A DNA stretch of 64,000 nucleotides, taken from Streptomyces sp. LX-29. Lineage in GTDB: Bacteria > Actinomycetota > Actinomycetes > Streptomycetales > Streptomycetaceae. Below the pieces are notes generated by a model. That model did no database searches. It was given only the letters and a program-made list of their open reading frames with translations, and was not told where the DNA came from. The translations under genes were made by a program, and so were the position numbers. Below, in pieces: positions 11,269-20,050 of the stretch; position 1 is the stretch's first letter, and the number at the start of each line of letters is the position of its first letter. The stretch covers positions 1,240,001-1,304,000 of the forward strand of contig NZ_CP089746.1 of assembly GCF_029541745.1 (NCBI RefSeq), written 5' to 3'.

Positions 11269-13023
11269 CTAGTCGGCGCGCTGTCGGTTGAACTCGTCGA
11301 CCAGCTTCTTGTGGTCGGCGTAGGTCTTGGTGAACTTCGAGGTCTTGCCGTCGAACGAGATGAAGTAGTACCAGCCCTCGTCGGTCGGGTCCACCGCGGC
11401 GTTCAGGGCCTCGGCGCCGGGGTTGCCGATCGGGCCGGGCGGCAGGCCCTTGTAGAAGTAGGTGTTGTACGGGTTGTCGTAGTTCTTGATCTCTTCGAGC
11501 GTGATGTCGATCTTGCTCTGGTTCTTGATGTAGTTGTAGGTCGAGTCGAATTCGAGCTTGCCGTTGGTCTCGGTGTTGGTGGGCTTGAGCCGGTTGTAGA
11601 CGACCTCGGCCATCTTCCGGAAGTCCTCGTGGGTGACGCCCTCGGCCTGCACCAGGCTGGCGACCGTGACCAGTTGCAGCGGGGACTTCAGCCCCAGCTC
11701 CTTGGACTTGCCCTCCAGATCGACCTTCGCGTACTGCTGCTTGGCCTGGGAGACCATCTGCCGCAGCACGTCGGCCGGCTTGGCGCCCTTGCCCACGCTG
11801 TAGCGGGACGGGTAGAGGAAGCCCTCCAGCGGGTCCTTGATCTGCGGGTTGTCGTCGGCCCAGGCGGGCAGCCCGAGGTTCTTGGCCTCGTTCTTGGCGA
11901 TGCCCGCGGTGGTGCCCTGCTTCAGGCCGATCTTCTTGTCGATCGCCGCGTACACCTGGACGTTGCGCATGCCCTCGGTGACGATCAGCCCGTTCTGGCT
12001 GGCCGGGTCGGTCATCAGCTGGACCGCGGCCGAAGCGGACATCTCCTTGCGCAGCGTGTACGTGCCGGGCTGGATGGCCTTGCCGCTGCTCTCCACGGCC
12101 TCGACGAAGGCGCCGGTGCTCTTCACCACGCCCTCGCGCTGGAGGATGTTGCCGATCTCGCTGCCGACCGCGCCCTGGGGGACCTCGATCTGTACCTCTC
12201 CGGTGCCCTGGCCGGAGTAGTCGGGGGGCGAGCCGAAGCGGCTCTTCCAGAAGTCGTAGGCGAAGTAGCCGCCGCCGGCGACGAAGCCACCGAGGACGAC
12301 GGTGACCACCAGACAGGCCATGCCGTTGCGCCGCTTGGTCTTCTTGCCGCGCCGCTCGGGGGCCGGGGCGTCGTCCTCGTCCGCGCCGTCCTCGTCCCCG
12401 GCCACGAAGCGGCCGCGGCCGCCCTCGGGGAAGAAGGAGTCGTCCCCGTCGTCGCCGTCGACCAGCTCGTCCAGGTCACCCCGCTCACCCTCCCGCGCCG
12501 GGGCCGGGGGTTCCGCGACCGCCTGCGGGGCCTGCTGCCCCTGTGCCGCGTGGTCGGCCTGCCGGGGGCCCTGGCCTCGGGCGTAGGGCGGCTCCGGCGG
12601 CGGGTAGGCGTTCGGGGTGGCGTAGTAGTCGGGCTGCGCGCCGGTGTAGGGGTCGGCGGGCTGGGCGTACGGATCGGCGGGGTCGGGCCCGCCCCCGTAG
12701 GAACCGCCCTGCCCGTCGCCGTACCCCGCCTGCGCCTGCTGCGGGTAGCCGCCGCCCTGCTGTCCGTTCCACTGCTGCTGGTGGGGGTCCTGGGGCTGGT
12801 CGGGGTACTGCTGCGGCTGACCGTAGGGATCGTTCGGGTAGGCACCCTGCATGTACGCATCCTGCCCATAGGGACCCTGGGTATACGGATCGTGGGCATA
12901 AGGAGCCTGGGTGTACGCATCGTGTCCCGCCCCGGCCGGCTGGCCCTGCCACCCCGGGTCCGCGGACAGGGGATCCTCGGCGGGCCACGGTTGGGAGCCC
13001 TGGCCTCGGTGGTACTCAGTCAT
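11269..13023 (-). CDS. mltG: Endolytic murein transglycosylase MltG with long disordered N-terminal tail
   Basis: 584 aa against about 340 in E. coli. MltG cuts growing glycan strands at the inner membrane. Residues 1-230 are a cytoplasmic tail rich in Gln, Tyr, Pro, Gly and Asp, with ten-residue repeats DPYTQGPYGQ / DAYMQGAYPN at 36-70 and an acidic patch DELVDGDDGDDSFFPEGG near 185-202. A KKTKRR stop signal and one membrane helix (about 234-256) follow. The YceG domain carries the catalytic glutamate in VTVASLVQAEGVTHEDF and the NPYNTYFYKGLPPGPIGNPG segment typical of the family. It lies between ruvX and aroE, the usual alaS-ruvX-mltG-aroE order in actinobacteria. Confidence 0.94.
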   Translation of the reverse strand: MTEYHRGQGSQPWPAEDPLSADPGWQGQPAGAGHDAYTQAPYAHDPYTQGPYGQDAYMQGAYPNDPYGQPQQYPDQPQDPHQQQWNGQQGGGYPQQAQAGYGDGQGGSYGGGPDPADPYAQPADPYTGAQPDYYATPNAYPPPEPPYARGQGPRQADHAAQGQQAPQAVAEPPAPAREGERGDLDELVDGDDGDDSFFPEGGRGRFVAGDEDGADEDDAPAPERRGKKTKRRNGMACLVVTVVLGGFVAGGGYFAYDFWKSRFGSPPDYSGQGTGEVQIEVPQGAVGSEIGNILQREGVVKSTGAFVEAVESSGKAIQPGTYTLRKEMSASAAVQLMTDPASQNGLIVTEGMRNVQVYAAIDKKIGLKQGTTAGIAKNEAKNLGLPAWADDNPQIKDPLEGFLYPSRYSVGKGAKPADVLRQMVSQAKQQYAKVDLEGKSKELGLKSPLQLVTVASLVQAEGVTHEDFRKMAEVVYNRLKPTNTETNGKLEFDSTYNYIKNQSKIDITLEEIKNYDNPYNTYFYKGLPPGPIGNPGAEALNAAVDPTDEGWYYFISFDGKTSKFTKTYADHKKLVDEFNRQRAD

Positions 13024-13121
13024 CGATCCCCTAGTGCCGCGCTGAGGCAGCCGGGGCCGGGCGCTCGTGACGCGAACGGCAAACGGTTGCCTTGAACGCG
13101 CGGAACGTTACCGTATCGCGA

Positions 13122-13595
13122 TCACATGACCACCTCGACGCCCTCACCCGGAGGACGCCCCGACGTTCGTTCGGACTCCAGCGCGTTCTGCAGGATCACC
13201 ACGGCGGCCGCCTGATCAACGGCTGACCTGCCCTTCTTGGAGCTCACACCGGAAGCGCGCATTCCCTGGGTCGCCGTGACGGTTGTCATACGCTCGTCAA
13301 CCAGTCGCACCGGCACCGGCGCGATGCGCCGGGCCAGCGTCTGCGCGAAGGCCCGCACCTTGGCCGCGGCCGGGCCCTCCCGCCCGCTGAGCGAGCGGGG
13401 CAGCCCGACCACGACCTCGATCGGCTCGTACTCCTCGACGATCGCCGCCAGCCGCCGGTGGGCGGCCGGGACGTCACGTCCCGGCACGGTCTCCACCGGC
13501 GTGGCGAGGATCCCGTCGGGGTCGCACGAGGCGACCCCGATCCGGGCGTCCCCGACGTCGATCGCGAGGCGTCGGCCGCGTCGCATCAGTGTCAC
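13122..13595 (-). CDS. ruvX: RuvX/YqgF-family Holliday junction resolvase or pre-16S rRNA nuclease
   Basis: 157 aa. RNase H-fold protein; the family has been linked both to Holliday junction resolution and, in E. coli, to 5' end maturation of 16S rRNA. Seen here: RRLAIDVGDARIGVASCDPDG (first catalytic Asp) at the N-terminus, VVGLPRSLSGREGPAAAK (GLP motif) mid-protein, VRLVDERMTTVTA with a catalytic Asp-Glu, and KKGRSAVDQAAAVVILQNAL with the last Asp. GTG start at 13595; ATG three codons later has similar spacing to GAGG. Four bases follow the alaS stop. Confidence 0.92.
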   Translation of the reverse strand: MTLMRRGRRLAIDVGDARIGVASCDPDGILATPVETVPGRDVPAAHRRLAAIVEEYEPIEVVVGLPRSLSGREGPAAAKVRAFAQTLARRIAPVPVRLVDERMTTVTATQGMRASGVSSKKGRSAVDQAAAVVILQNALESERTSGRPPGEGVEVVM

Positions 13596-13599
13596 GACC

Positions 13600-16269
13600 T
13601 CACGCCTGTCCGGCCACGAGCCGCTCGACCGCCTCGACGGCCTCGCCGATGGCAGCCGGGTTCTGGCCGCCGCCCTGGGCCACGTCCGGCTTGCCGCCGC
13701 CTCCGCCGCCCAGCGTCTTGGCGGCGACGCGCACCAGGTCGCCGGCCTTCAGACCGCGCTCGCGGGCCGCCTCGTTGGTGGCGATGACGGTGAGCGGACG
13801 GCCGTTGGCCGTGGTGAAGAGCGCGACCACGACGGGGCGGTCGCCCGGGATCCGGCCGCGCACGTCCAGCACCAGCTTGCGCAGGTCGTCGGCGCCGGTG
13901 CCGTCCGGCACCTGGCCGGTGACGACCGCCACGCCGGCCACGTCCTTGGCGCCCTGGGCCAGCCCGGCGGCGGCCTGGAGCACCTTCTCGGCGCGGAACT
14001 TCTCGATCTCCTTCTCGGCGTCCTTGAGCTTGGCGAGCATCCCGGAGATCCGCTCCGGCAGCTCCTCCGGACGGCCCTTGACCAGCTCGGTCAGCTGGGC
14101 CACCACGGTGTGCTCACGGGCCAGGAAGTTGTAGGCGTCCATGCCGACCAGGGCCTCGATGCGGCGCACGCCGGAGCCGATGGAGGACTCGCCGAGCAGC
14201 TTCACCAGACCCAGCTGGGAGGTGTTGTGCACGTGCGTACCGCCGCACAGCTCCTTGGAGAAGTCGCCGATGGTCACCACGCGGACCCGCTCGCCGTACT
14301 TCTCGCCGAACTCGGCGATGGCGCCCTGCTTCTTGGCCTCGTCGATGCCCATGACCTCGGCGTGCACGTCGAGTTCGCGGGAGAGCACCTCGTTGATCTT
14401 CTGCTCGACGTCGGTGAGGACGGCGCCCGGCACGGCGGCCGGGGAGCCGAAGTCGAAGCGGAAGCGGCCGGGCTGGTTCTCGGAGCCGGCCTGGGCGGCC
14501 GTGGGGCCGAGCGCGTCGCGCAGCGCCTGGTGGGTGAGGTGGGTGGCGCTGTGGGCGCGGGCGATGGCGCGCCGCCGGGTGCCGTCGATGGCCGCGTGGC
14601 CGGTGGCGCCCACGGTCACCTCGCCGACCTGGACCACACCCTTGTGGACGTAGACGCCGGGCACCGGCTTCTGGCAGTCGCGGACCTCGACCACGGCGCC
14701 GTTGTCCAACTTGATGCGGCCGGTGTCGCCGATCTGGCCACCGCCCTCGGCGTAGAACGGGGTGCGGTCGAGGACGATCTCGACCTCGTCGCCCTCGCTG
14801 GCGGCGGGCGAGGGCACGCCGTCGACGAGGATGCCCACGACCGTGGACTCGCCCTCGGTGCTGGTGTAGCCGATGAAGTCGGTCTCACCGGCGCTGTCGG
14901 CGATCTCGCGGTAGCCGGACATGTCGGCGTGGCCGTGCTTCTTGGCCTGGGCGTCGGCCTTGGCGCGCTCCCGCTGCTCCTTCATCAGGCGCCGGAAGCC
15001 GTCCTCGTCCACGGTCAGGCCCTGCTCGGCGGCCATCTCCAGGGTGAGGTCGATCGGGAAGCCCCAGGTGTCGTGGAGCAGGAACGCCTTGTCGCCGGCG
15101 AGCACCGTGCCGCCGGCGGCACGGGTGTCGGAGACGGCGGTGTCGAGGATGTTGGTGCCGGCCTTGAGGGTCTTGAGGAAGGCGGTCTCCTCGGCGAGCG
15201 CGACGGTCTCGATGCGCTTGCGGTCGGTGACCAGCTCCGGGTACTGCTGCCCCATGGTCTCGATGACCACGTCGAGCAGCTCGCCGACGACCGGGCCGGT
15301 GGCGCCCAGCAGCCGCATGTTGCGGATGGCGCGGCGCATGATGCGGCGCAGCACGTAGCCGCGGCCCTCGTTGCCGGGGGTGACGCCGTCACCGATGAGC
15401 ATCGTGGAGGTGCGGAGGTGGTCGGCGACCACGCGCAGCGACACGTCCGAGCCGGCCTCGGCGCCGTAGGCGACGCCGGTCAGCTCGGTGGCCTTGTCCA
15501 TGACGACGCGCAGGGTGTCGGTCTCGTACATGTTGTGGACGCCCTGCAGGATCATCGCGAGGCGCTCGAGACCGAGACCGGTGTCGATGTTCTTGCTGGG
15601 CAGGTCGCCCAGGATCGGGAAGTCGTCCTTGCCGGTGCCCGCGCCCCGCTCGTACTGCATGAAGACCAGGTTCCAGATCTCCACGTAGCGCTCGTCGTTG
15701 ACGGCCGGGCCGCCCTCCACGCCGAACTCCGGGCCCCGGTCGTAGTTGATCTCGGAGCAGGGGCCGCAGGGACCGGGGACGCCCATGGACCAGAAGTTGT
15801 CCTTCTTGCCCAGGCGCTGGATGCGCTCGGCCGGGACGCCGATGACGTCCCGCCAGATCTGCTCGGCCTCGTCGTCGTCCTGGTAGACGGTGATCCACAG
15901 CTTCTCCGGCTCCAGCCCGTAGCCGCCGTCGGCCACCGAGGTGGTCAGCAGCTCCCAGGCGAGCTTGATGGCGCCTTCCTTGAAGTAGTCGCCGAAGGAG
16001 AAGTTGCCGCACATCTGGAAGAAGGTGCCGTGCCGGGTGGTCTTCCCGACCTCTTCGATGTCGGGGGTGCGCACGCACTTCTGCACGCTGGTGGCGCGCG
16101 GGAAGGGCGGCTTGACCTCGCCGAGGAAGTAGGGCTTGAACGGAACCATGCCCGCCGGGACCAGCAGCAGGGTCGGGTCGTCGGCGATGAGCGACGCCGA
16201 CGGCACGACGGTGTGCCCGCGCTCTTCGAAGAAGCGCAGCCAGCGGCGGCGGATTTCAGCCGACTCCAT
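13600..16269 (-). CDS. alaS: Alanyl-tRNA synthetase
   Basis: 889 aa, full length. N-terminal class II aminoacylation core ([50 protein letters not shown]), then the tRNA recognition domain, then the editing domain with its zinc ligands: [13 protein letters not shown] (HxxxH) and [11 protein letters not shown] (CxxxH), all intact, and the C-terminal DHHA1 region rich in glycine ([18 protein letters not shown]). It overlaps the preceding small gene by one base (TGATG), an arrangement that favours coupled translation. The alaS-ruvX-mltG-aroE order is conserved in actinobacteria. Confidence 0.98.
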   Translation of the reverse strand: MESAEIRRRWLRFFEERGHTVVPSASLIADDPTLLLVPAGMVPFKPYFLGEVKPPFPRATSVQKCVRTPDIEEVGKTTRHGTFFQMCGNFSFGDYFKEGAIKLAWELLTTSVADGGYGLEPEKLWITVYQDDDEAEQIWRDVIGVPAERIQRLGKKDNFWSMGVPGPCGPCSEINYDRGPEFGVEGGPAVNDERYVEIWNLVFMQYERGAGTGKDDFPILGDLPSKNIDTGLGLERLAMILQGVHNMYETDTLRVVMDKATELTGVAYGAEAGSDVSLRVVADHLRTSTMLIGDGVTPGNEGRGYVLRRIMRRAIRNMRLLGATGPVVGELLDVVIETMGQQYPELVTDRKRIETVALAEETAFLKTLKAGTNILDTAVSDTRAAGGTVLAGDKAFLLHDTWGFPIDLTLEMAAEQGLTVDEDGFRRLMKEQRERAKADAQAKKHGHADMSGYREIADSAGETDFIGYTSTEGESTVVGILVDGVPSPAASEGDEVEIVLDRTPFYAEGGGQIGDTGRIKLDNGAVVEVRDCQKPVPGVYVHKGVVQVGEVTVGATGHAAIDGTRRRAIARAHSATHLTHQALRDALGPTAAQAGSENQPGRFRFDFGSPAAVPGAVLTDVEQKINEVLSRELDVHAEVMGIDEAKKQGAIAEFGEKYGERVRVVTIGDFSKELCGGTHVHNTSQLGLVKLLGESSIGSGVRRIEALVGMDAYNFLAREHTVVAQLTELVKGRPEELPERISGMLAKLKDAEKEIEKFRAEKVLQAAAGLAQGAKDVAGVAVVTGQVPDGTGADDLRKLVLDVRGRIPGDRPVVVALFTTANGRPLTVIATNEAARERGLKAGDLVRVAAKTLGGGGGGKPDVAQGGGQNPAAIGEAVEAVERLVAGQA

Positions 16270-16601
16270 CAGTGGTCCTCATTTCCGGTGTTGCGGGTGG
16301 GGTGGGGGTAGGTCTGGGTGAGCTGGGCGGGGTTCCGCGGCGCGGGCAGCTGCCGGGCCCCGGCCGGGTCGTCCACCGCGGACAGGCCGAGCGCCTCCTT
16401 GAGCGCCGCCTCGCGGTCCGCCATGCCGTCGCGCACGTCGAGCGCGAACAGCTTGACCCGCCGGCCGGCCAGCGCGGCGCGGTCGGCGGCCTGCGCGGCC
16501 AGGCTCTCCGGCTTGAGCGCGTTCAGCTTGCGGTTGACCTTGTTGGTAGCCCACACGCCGGCTGCGACGCCGGTGGTGAACCAGAACGTGCGGCGGAACA
16601 T
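16269..16601 (-). CDS. Small membrane-associated protein, DUF6167-like
   Basis: 110 aa. Begins [26 protein letters not shown], one short hydrophobic segment followed by basic residues, then amphipathic helices ([29 protein letters not shown]) and a Pro/His-rich end. This matches a small protein found just before alaS in streptomycetes, which I know only by a DUF label. Function unknown. It is sandwiched between the DUF948 gene (8 bp) and alaS (1-base overlap), so it is surely co-transcribed with both. Confidence 0.8.
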   Translation of the reverse strand: MFRRTFWFTTGVAAGVWATNKVNRKLNALKPESLAAQAADRAALAGRRVKLFALDVRDGMADREAALKEALGLSAVDDPAGARQLPAPRNPAQLTQTYPHPTRNTGNEDH

Positions 16602-16609
16602 CCGGTCTC

Positions 16610-17068
16610 TCAGCCCTTCGATCCACGGTTGCGACGGCCGCCCCCACGTGCGGAGGGCACGGTCTTGCCGACGATGACGGTGCGCCGGGTCCTCGACTCG
16701 GGCGCGGGCTCGGGCTCGGCCGGGGCCTTGCGGCCCATCGCCCGGCGCACGCCGTAGCCGAAGGCGGCGACCTTCACCAGCGGCCCGCCGAAGGCCGAGG
16801 AGACCGTCGAGGAGAGCGCGGAGGCGTTGGCGGTGACCTCCTGGACGTCGGCGGCGATCGAGTCCACCCGGGCGAGCTGGGTGTTGGCGGAGCGCACGGT
16901 GGCGGACGCCTCGCTGAGCAGCGGGACCGCCTGTTCGGTCACGTCCGCCACCAGCTTGGTGGTCGCCTTGAGCGTCTGTGCGAGCCGCACCAGCGCGAGC
17001 GCGAGGAACGACACGAGAATCGCCCAGAAGACGGCCACGAGAATCCCGGCCACCTCACCACCGGACAC
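16610..17068 (-). CDS. DUF948 family membrane protein
   Basis: 152 aa from the GTG at 17068 (GGGAG nine bases upstream). N-terminal membrane helix VAGILVAVFWAILVSFLALALVRL in part, then a long heptad-like helix (KATTKLVADVTEQAVPLLSE... TVRSANTQLARVDSIAADVQ) typical of DUF948 proteins, which resemble chemotaxis-receptor or LemA-like coiled coils, then a basic Arg/Gly tail. First gene of the leftward alaS operon. Its role is unknown. The divergent neighbour is the STAND ATPase, 150 bp away. Confidence 0.85.
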   Translation of the reverse strand: MSGGEVAGILVAVFWAILVSFLALALVRLAQTLKATTKLVADVTEQAVPLLSEASATVRSANTQLARVDSIAADVQEVTANASALSSTVSSAFGGPLVKVAAFGYGVRRAMGRKAPAEPEPAPESRTRRTVIVGKTVPSARGGGRRNRGSKG

Positions 17069-17218
17069 GTTGCACCGCTCCCTGCTGCGTCGTCGTTTGA
17101 CAGGTATCGACCTTATCGCGCCGCGGGTACGCGCCCGTACCAGATAAAGGGCGCCACGCACAGGCGCGGCCCTGCGGGATTGTACGGTGCGCAAACCGTT
17201 CAGTACGCTCCGTGTTCC

Positions 17219-19396
17219 ATGCGAAGCCCTCGCCCTCCGCACCCGGCCGTTCCGGGCAACCTCCCCGCCCCGGTCGACCGGTTCGTCGGCCGCGCGGCCG
17301 AACTCGCAGCGCTGGAGCGGCTGCTCGGCGAGGCCCGGTTGGTGACCGTGACGGGCATCGGCGGGGTCGGAAAGTCGCGCCTGGCACTGCGTGTGGCGGA
17401 GCGGGCGCAGGATCGCTTCTGCGGGGGCGTCTGGCTGGTCGAACTGTCCGCGCAGCGCGCCGGGAAGCGGCTGGTACCCACGGTGGTGGCCGCGCTCGGG
17501 CTCCCCGACTCGTCCGCGCAGGCACCGAGCGCGGCGCTGGCCCGGCACTTCACCGAGCCGGCGGAGGCCGCGGCGCTGCTGGTGCTGGACGGCTGCGAGC
17601 ACCTGGTGGACGAGTGCGCGGAGCTGGTGGGGGCGCTGCTCAGCCGGGCGCCGCGGCTGCGGGTGCTGGTCACCAGCCGGCGGCCGCTGGAGGCGGCGGG
17701 CGAGCACTGCTTTCCGCTGTCCCCGATGGTCGCCGAGACGGAGGCGGCGGAGCTCTTCACCGAGCGGGCCGCGGCCGTGCTGCCCGGATTCGCGGCGACC
17801 GCGCGCCGGCAGCGGGAGGCCGTCGCGGCGCTGTGCCGTCGGCTGGACTGTCTGCCGCTGGCCCTGGAGCTGGCGGCCGGGGCGCTGCGCGCGCTCTCGG
17901 TGGAGCAGCTGCTGCACCGGCTGGACGACCGGTTCCGGGTGCTGGCCGGGTCCGGCCGCGGCACGCTGCCCCGCCATCAGTCGATGCGCACCGCGATCGG
18001 CTGGAGCCATGAGCTGTGTTCGCCCGAGGAGCGACTGCTGTGGGCGCGGCTGTCGGTCTTCGGCGGGGACTTCGACCTGGACGCCGTGGAGTATCTGTGC
18101 TCCGGGTCGGGGCTGGCCGGCGACGAGGTGCTGACGGCGCTGACCGGCCTGGTGGCCCAGTCGGTGGTGATCCGCGAGGAGGAGGCCGGCCAGGCCCGCT
18201 ACCGGCTGCTGGCGACGGTGCGGGAGTACGGCGCCTACTGGCTGGCGGAGCTGGGTGAGACGGAGTGGCTGCGCCGCCGACACCGGGACTGGTACCTGGG
18301 GCTGGCCACCTGGTGCGAACTGGACTGGTTCGGCCCACGGCAGACCGAGGTGGCGGCGCGGTTGGACCGGGAGCTGCCGAACCTCCGGCTGGCCCTGGAG
18401 TACTCCCTGGAGACGCCGGGCGACGCGCACGTCGGCCAGTATCTGAGCGGCGCGCTGTGGTTCTACTGGGTCGGCTGCGGGCGGCTCGCCGAGGGCCAGG
18501 CGTGGCTGGACCGGGCGCTGGCGCTGGACGGCGAGCAGCCGGAGGCGCGGGTCAAGGCGCTGTGGGTGGCGGGGCTGGCCGCGGTGGCGCGCGGCGAGCC
18601 GGTGCCGGCGCTGAGCCTGCTGCACGAGTGTGTCGGGCTCGCCGAGGAGTGCGGAGACCACACGGCGGCGGCGTACGCCACCCAGATGCTGGGCGCGGCG
18701 GCCATGGTCAGCGACGATCTGCCACGGGCGGAGCGGCTGCTGCGCGAGAGCCTGGACCGCTTCGGGACGTTGGGCGAGCTGAACGCCCTGGTGCTCCTCG
18801 CCCAGGTGCAGCTGGGTCTGGTGCTGGCCTTCGCGGGCGACCTGGCGGGCGGGGAGGCGCTGTGCGAGGAGGTGCGGGAGATCGCGGCCGACGCGGGCGA
18901 GCACTGGGCCCGCTCGTACGCGCTGTACGTGCTGGCGTATGTGCGGTGGTCACGCGGCGAGGAGGAGCCGGCGCGCGAACTGCTGCGGGAGTGCCTCGCC
19001 CTCAAGCGCGAGCTGCACGACGTGGTCGGTCAGACCATGGCGCTGGAGCTCCTGGCGCCGCTGATGGTGGGCGAGGAGCCGGAGCTGGCGGCGCGGCTGC
19101 TGGGGGCGGCGCGTACCGGCTGGAGCAGCTTCGGCGAGGAGCGGTTCGGCTGGCGGCGGCTGGATCCGCCGCACGACGCCTGCGCCGAGCGGGCGCGCGG
19201 GGCGCTGGGCGAGGCGGGGTACGAGGAGGCGCTGCGGCTCGGCCGGGGCGACGGCCTGGAGACGGCGGTGACGCAGGCGCTCAGCGACGAGGACGAAGAC
19301 GCGAACGGCCCGCCGGGCCCCCGCCATCCGAAGACGGCGGAGGACCAGCGGGCCGAGCACGATGAGTTGTACGTGCCGCCAGGTCAGCGGGCGTAG
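17219..19396 (+). CDS. STAND/NB-ARC-type ATPase with TPR-like C-terminus (AfsR-like core without output domain)
   Basis: 725 aa from ATG 17219; a TTG at 17180 is less likely. Residues ~15-300 form an AP-ATPase: DRFVGRAAELAALERLL, Walker A VTGIGGVGKSRLALRVAE, Walker B LLVLDGCEHLVDECAELV, sensor LRVLVTSRRPLEAAGEHC and DCLPLALELAAGAL. After the winged-helix-like LLWARLSVFGGDFDLDAVE comes a long alpha-helical repeat region. The SARP/BTAD DNA-binding domain of AfsR and the C-terminal LuxR helix-turn-helix of LAL regulators are both absent, so what it controls is unclear. A weak promoter-like TTGTAC-17-GTACGC would start transcription almost at the ATG. The last 13 bases overlap the end of rpsD tail to tail. 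Confidence 0.85.
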   Translation: MRSPRPPHPAVPGNLPAPVDRFVGRAAELAALERLLGEARLVTVTGIGGVGKSRLALRVAERAQDRFCGGVWLVELSAQRAGKRLVPTVVAALGLPDSSAQAPSAALARHFTEPAEAAALLVLDGCEHLVDECAELVGALLSRAPRLRVLVTSRRPLEAAGEHCFPLSPMVAETEAAELFTERAAAVLPGFAATARRQREAVAALCRRLDCLPLALELAAGALRALSVEQLLHRLDDRFRVLAGSGRGTLPRHQSMRTAIGWSHELCSPEERLLWARLSVFGGDFDLDAVEYLCSGSGLAGDEVLTALTGLVAQSVVIREEEAGQARYRLLATVREYGAYWLAELGETEWLRRRHRDWYLGLATWCELDWFGPRQTEVAARLDRELPNLRLALEYSLETPGDAHVGQYLSGALWFYWVGCGRLAEGQAWLDRALALDGEQPEARVKALWVAGLAAVARGEPVPALSLLHECVGLAEECGDHTAAAYATQMLGAAAMVSDDLPRAERLLRESLDRFGTLGELNALVLLAQVQLGLVLAFAGDLAGGEALCEEVREIAADAGEHWARSYALYVLAYVRWSRGEEEPARELLRECLALKRELHDVVGQTMALELLAPLMVGEEPELAARLLGAARTGWSSFGEERFGWRRLDPPHDACAERARGALGEAGYEEALRLGRGDGLETAVTQALSDEDEDANGPPGPRHPKTAEDQRAEHDELYVPPGQRA

Positions 19397-19995
19397 TACT
19401 CGACGACGAGCTGCTCGTCGCAGATCACCGGGATCTCCTTGCGGTTCGGGTCCCGGTCGAGGCGGAACGCGAGCGCCTTCAGGTTCACCTGGAGGTAGCG
19501 CGGGGTCTCGCCCTCACCGGCGTAGCCACCCTCACGGGCCACCTGGAACGGGTGCTTCTCGCGGCTGCGCTCGCGAACGGTCACCACGTCGTCCGGGGAG
19601 ACCCGGAAGGACGGCTTGTCGACCTTCTGGCCGTTCACCTGGATGTGGCCGTGGACGACCATCTGGCGGGCCTGGTAGATCGTGCGGGCGATGCCCGAGC
19701 GCAGGACGAGCGCGTCCAGACGGCGCTCCAGCTCGACGATCAGGGCCTCGCCGGTCTTGCCGGTGACCTTGCGCGCGCGGTCGTAGGCACGGGCCAGCTG
19801 GCGCTCGCTGATGTCGTACTGGGCGCGAAGGCGCTGCTTCTCCAGCAGACGAACCTTGTAGTCACTGTTCTGCTTGCGGCCACGGCCGTGCTCGCCCGGC
19901 GGGTACGGACGGGCCTCGAAGTACTTGACGGCCTTCGGGGTCAGCGCAATGCCGAGGGCACGCGACTTCTTGACCTTGGGACGCGACTGGTTCAC
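19384..19995 (-). CDS. rpsD: 30S ribosomal protein S4
   Basis: 203 aa. Primary binder of 16S rRNA that nucleates the small subunit body. Family signatures: EARPYPPGEHGRGR at the N-terminus, ERRLDALVLRSGIARTIYQARQMVVHGHIQVNGQKVD (S4 RNA-binding fold; quoted in part), and the usual EIPVICDEQLVVEYYAR end. The N-terminal domain has no cysteines, so this is the zinc-free form. GTG start with GGAGGA ten bases upstream. It is monocistronic here, away from the rpsK-rpoA operon as usual in Streptomyces, only 55 bp from the divergent DUF2470 gene. Confidence 0.97.
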   Translation of the reverse strand: MNQSRPKVKKSRALGIALTPKAVKYFEARPYPPGEHGRGRKQNSDYKVRLLEKQRLRAQYDISERQLARAYDRARKVTGKTGEALIVELERRLDALVLRSGIARTIYQARQMVVHGHIQVNGQKVDKPSFRVSPDDVVTVRERSREKHPFQVAREGGYAGEGETPRYLQVNLKALAFRLDRDPNRKEIPVICDEQLVVEYYAR

Positions 19996-20017
19996 GTGAA
20001 CCGATCCTCCATGTAAG

Positions 20018-20036
20018 TTAGGTGAGCCTTACCTTA
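20018..20036. promoter_or_regulatory. Iron-box-like operator (DmdR/IdeR type) between rpsD and the DUF2470 gene
   Basis: TTAGGTGAGCCTTACCTTA matches the reverse complement of the 19-bp actinobacterial iron box (TTAGGTTAGGCTCACCTAA) at 17 of 19 positions. It lies 15 bases before the DUF2470 ATG (ribosome binding site GAGGAG at 20040-20045) and 23 bases before the rpsD GTG. Given the haem/iron association of DUF2470 proteins, control of that gene by an iron-dependent repressor is the likely meaning. Confidence 0.7.
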
Positions 20037-20050
20037 GTCGAGGAGAGCGC

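Noticed and set aside
13237..16311. Plus-strand open frame of about 1000 codons opposite alaS
   Set aside because: Antisense shadow of alaS; no domain, and His/Gly/Val/Leu/Asp-rich translation typical of reversed synthetase codons.
17069..18904. Minus-strand frame running into the DUF948 gene from upstream
   Set aside because: It is antisense to the STAND ATPase gene; the DUF948 protein has its own GTG and ribosome binding site at 17068.
17219..19396. afsR itself
   Set aside because: No N-terminal SARP/BTAD domain; only the ATPase and repeat parts resemble AfsR.
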